Assembly (NCBI GenBank): GCA_964434955.1
Contig: CAYSXI010000122.1
Location: 1 to 16,217, forward strand
Direction: 5' to 3'
DNA from: JANQLU01 sp964434955
GTDB lineage: Bacteria; Planctomycetota; Planctomycetia; Pirellulales; Pirellulaceae
Length of the DNA: 16,217 bases
The notes under the pieces were generated by a model. That model made no database searches, had not been told where the DNA came from, and saw only the letters and a program-made list of their open reading frames with translations. Positions 14,671 through 16,217 of the stretch are shown in pieces. Each line of letters starts with the position of its first letter. Position 1 is the stretch's first letter. The translations under genes were made by a program, and so were the position numbers.

Positions 14671-16217
14671 ATGGATCCACAACGCGCGCGAATTCAGGCA
14701 GATCTTGCCGGCGTCCTCAAAGGAGACGTGCGTTGTGATGATTTGCTGCTCCAGCTTTACTCGAGCGATGCAAGTATCTACCAGGTGGAACCGATGGCCG
14801 TCGTACGGCCTCAAGACGCAAACGATGTCGCGACGACGATTCGTTATGCGGCAGAACATCAATACTCCGTTCATCCGCGAGGCGCCGGCACGAGCGTGAC
14901 GGGCGGATCACTGGGACGCGGAATCATCCTGGATTTCTCCGTATACATGCGCCGCATCAGCAAGATCAACGACGGCCATGTGACGGTCCAGCCGGGAGTG
15001 GTCCTGTCGAACCTCAACCAGGTTCTGTCCAGGAGAAGCCTGGTTTTTGGACCGGACCCGGCCACCCGCAGCGTGACCACGATGGGAAGCGTGCTTGCAA
15101 CGAATGCCACGGGGAGTCATTGGGCCAAATACGGCAGCCCGCGCGACAAGGTCGTTAGTCTCCAGGTTGCGTTTGCGGATGGAAGTTTGGTGGATCTGCC
15201 GTCTTCGCAAAGTGCTTCTTTCCATAGTTTCGTCAATCCGGTCTCAAAGAAATTTGAAACCGAAGTCGACGAGATTCTGGCCCGTCGGAACGAAGTGGTT
15301 TCAAATTCGATGTCGCAGACGCGAATCGATCAGGCCGGGTATCATTTAAGTGATTTGCGCGGTGGCGATGACCGGCTTGACTTAACTCGCCTGATTGTTG
15401 GCAGCGAAGGCACGTTGGGCGTGGTGACGGAGGCCACCCTGCAAACGGATATTCGGCCAGCGCATCGCGGCGTGGTCCTTTTTTTCCATGACAAGCTTGA
15501 AACGGCCGCCCAAGCGGCTATCGAGCTTTTGAATTACGAGCCGGCCGCCTGTGACTTGATGGATCGCCGGCTTCTCTCGATCGCCCGCGAAATTGACCCG
15601 GAATATCGCCGCCTGATACCCGCTGAAACGGAAGCCCTGTTGTTGGTTGAGTTTGATGCCCAATCAACGCAGGAACTGCTGGAAAAATTAAGCGCCGTCA
15701 CGCAACGAATCCAACGCCGAAAAAAATATGCGTTTGATTCACGAAAAACAATGATTGATGAAGAACGGGACTTCTTCTGGCGTCTGGCTCGGCGGGTGGT
15801 TCCGATCCTTTATCGACTCAAGGGAAACCGGCGTGCCCTGCCCTTCGTTGAAGACATTGTTGTTGAACCCGGAAAACTACCGGACTTTTTGCTACGGGCT
15901 CAGGGTGTATTGAATCGGTTCCAGATCACGGCCTCAATATTTTCACATGCGCCACAAGGGCATGTCGATATTCGACCTTTCCTGGATTTGACGAATGCGG
16001 ATCATGTAAGCCAGATGCCTCAACTTGCCAGGGAGCTCTACGAATTGACCCTGGACTGTGGTGGTTCGATCAGTGGCAGCAACGGAGACGGGCTGAGTCG
16101 TACCTGGTTTCTGCGTTCGCAGCTGGGGCAGCTTTATGATGTTTTCCGCGAGGTCAAACGGTCGTTCGATCCGAACTTCGTTTTGAATCCCGGGAAGGTA
16201 ATTAACTTTCCGGTCTC
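14671..16217 (+). CDS. FAD-binding oxidoreductase (GlcD/D-lactate dehydrogenase-like), 3' truncated by window end
   Basis: Flavoenzyme that probably oxidises a 2-hydroxy acid. The frame is open from ATG 14671 to the window end (515 residues seen). The first in-frame stop upstream is TAA 14641, so this is the first ATG. The FAD-binding PCMH domain spans about residues 40-215: HPRGAGTSVTGGSLGRGIILDFS (68-90), VQPGVVLSNLNQVL (106-119), FGPDPATRSVTTMGSVLATNATGSHWAKYGSPRD (126-159). LIVGSEGTLGVVTEATL (241-257) follows, then the FAD-oxidase C-terminal domain with FVEDIVVEP, ISGSNGDGLSRTWFLRSQLG and the terminal NPGKVINF (506-513). In many planctomycetes this type continues into an iron-sulfur (CCG) half; whether it does here cannot be seen. 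The Shine-Dalgarno is weak. The physiological substrate is not readable from sequence. Confidence 0.93.
   Translation, partial: MDPQRARIQADLAGVLKGDVRCDDLLLQLYSSDASIYQVEPMAVVRPQDANDVATTIRYAAEHQYSVHPRGAGTSVTGGSLGRGIILDFSVYMRRISKINDGHVTVQPGVVLSNLNQVLSRRSLVFGPDPATRSVTTMGSVLATNATGSHWAKYGSPRDKVVSLQVAFADGSLVDLPSSQSASFHSFVNPVSKKFETEVDEILARRNEVVSNSMSQTRIDQAGYHLSDLRGGDDRLDLTRLIVGSEGTLGVVTEATLQTDIRPAHRGVVLFFHDKLETAAQAAIELLNYEPAACDLMDRRLLSIAREIDPEYRRLIPAETEALLLVEFDAQSTQELLEKLSAVTQRIQRRKKYAFDSRKTMIDEERDFFWRLARRVVPILYRLKGNRRALPFVEDIVVEPGKLPDFLLRAQGVLNRFQITASIFSHAPQGHVDIRPFLDLTNADHVSQMPQLARELYELTLDCGGSISGSNGDGLSRTWFLRSQLGQLYDVFREVKRSFDPNFVLNPGKVINFPV

Overview
The window looks like chromosomal DNA of a planctomycete, probably of the Pirellula group. 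This is judged from gene content only: an ECF sigma factor directly followed by a membrane Ser/Thr kinase, secreted proteins with NlpI-like TPR and PQQ-type propeller folds, a secretin paired with a TPR lipoprotein, weak or absent Shine-Dalgarno sites at many starts, and moderate GC. No rRNA, tRNA, transposase, integrase, prophage or CRISPR array was found. Fourteen protein genes are supported. Two run off the window: the secretin at the left edge and an FAD-linked oxidase at the right edge.

Layout. 2-4007 (+) holds a secretin (5' truncated), a TPR lipoprotein and an RluA-type pseudouridine synthase. The close spacing suggests a single transcription unit, and the first two are probably envelope or secretion components. 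4058-6358 (-) holds an ECF sigma factor followed after 18 bp by a Ser/Thr kinase with a C-terminal bundle of about six membrane helices, a signal-transduction pair. A candidate extended -10 promoter and a perfect 7-bp inverted repeat lie upstream of the sigma gene. 6601-9134 (+) holds an exported NlpI-like TPR protein, a small two-helix membrane protein and an exported Gly/Asn-rich protein with a good candidate promoter and a leader hairpin. 9135-9434 is a 300-bp non-coding stretch with a 34-bp direct repeat in two copies. 9435-10262 (-) is a PPK2-type polyphosphate kinase. 10432-12144 (+) holds an exported PQQ-type beta-propeller protein, a strong intrinsic terminator and a small single-helix membrane protein. 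12223-13056 (+) is a SAM-dependent methyltransferase. A 17-bp, three-copy tandem repeat separates it from the convergent 13137-14532 (-) genes: a lipoyl-less 2-oxoacid-dehydrogenase-type acyltransferase domain and, upstream of it, a SixA-like histidine phosphatase with its own terminator. From 14671 (+) runs an FAD-binding GlcD-like oxidase, open to the window end.

Most of the window is ordinary chromosomal gene content. I see no clear undescribed multi-gene system. The items most worth a second look are the sigma/kinase pair with its polytopic membrane module and upstream palindrome, the stand-alone E2-type acyltransferase, the methyltransferase with a non-canonical motif I, and the two intergenic repeat clusters.
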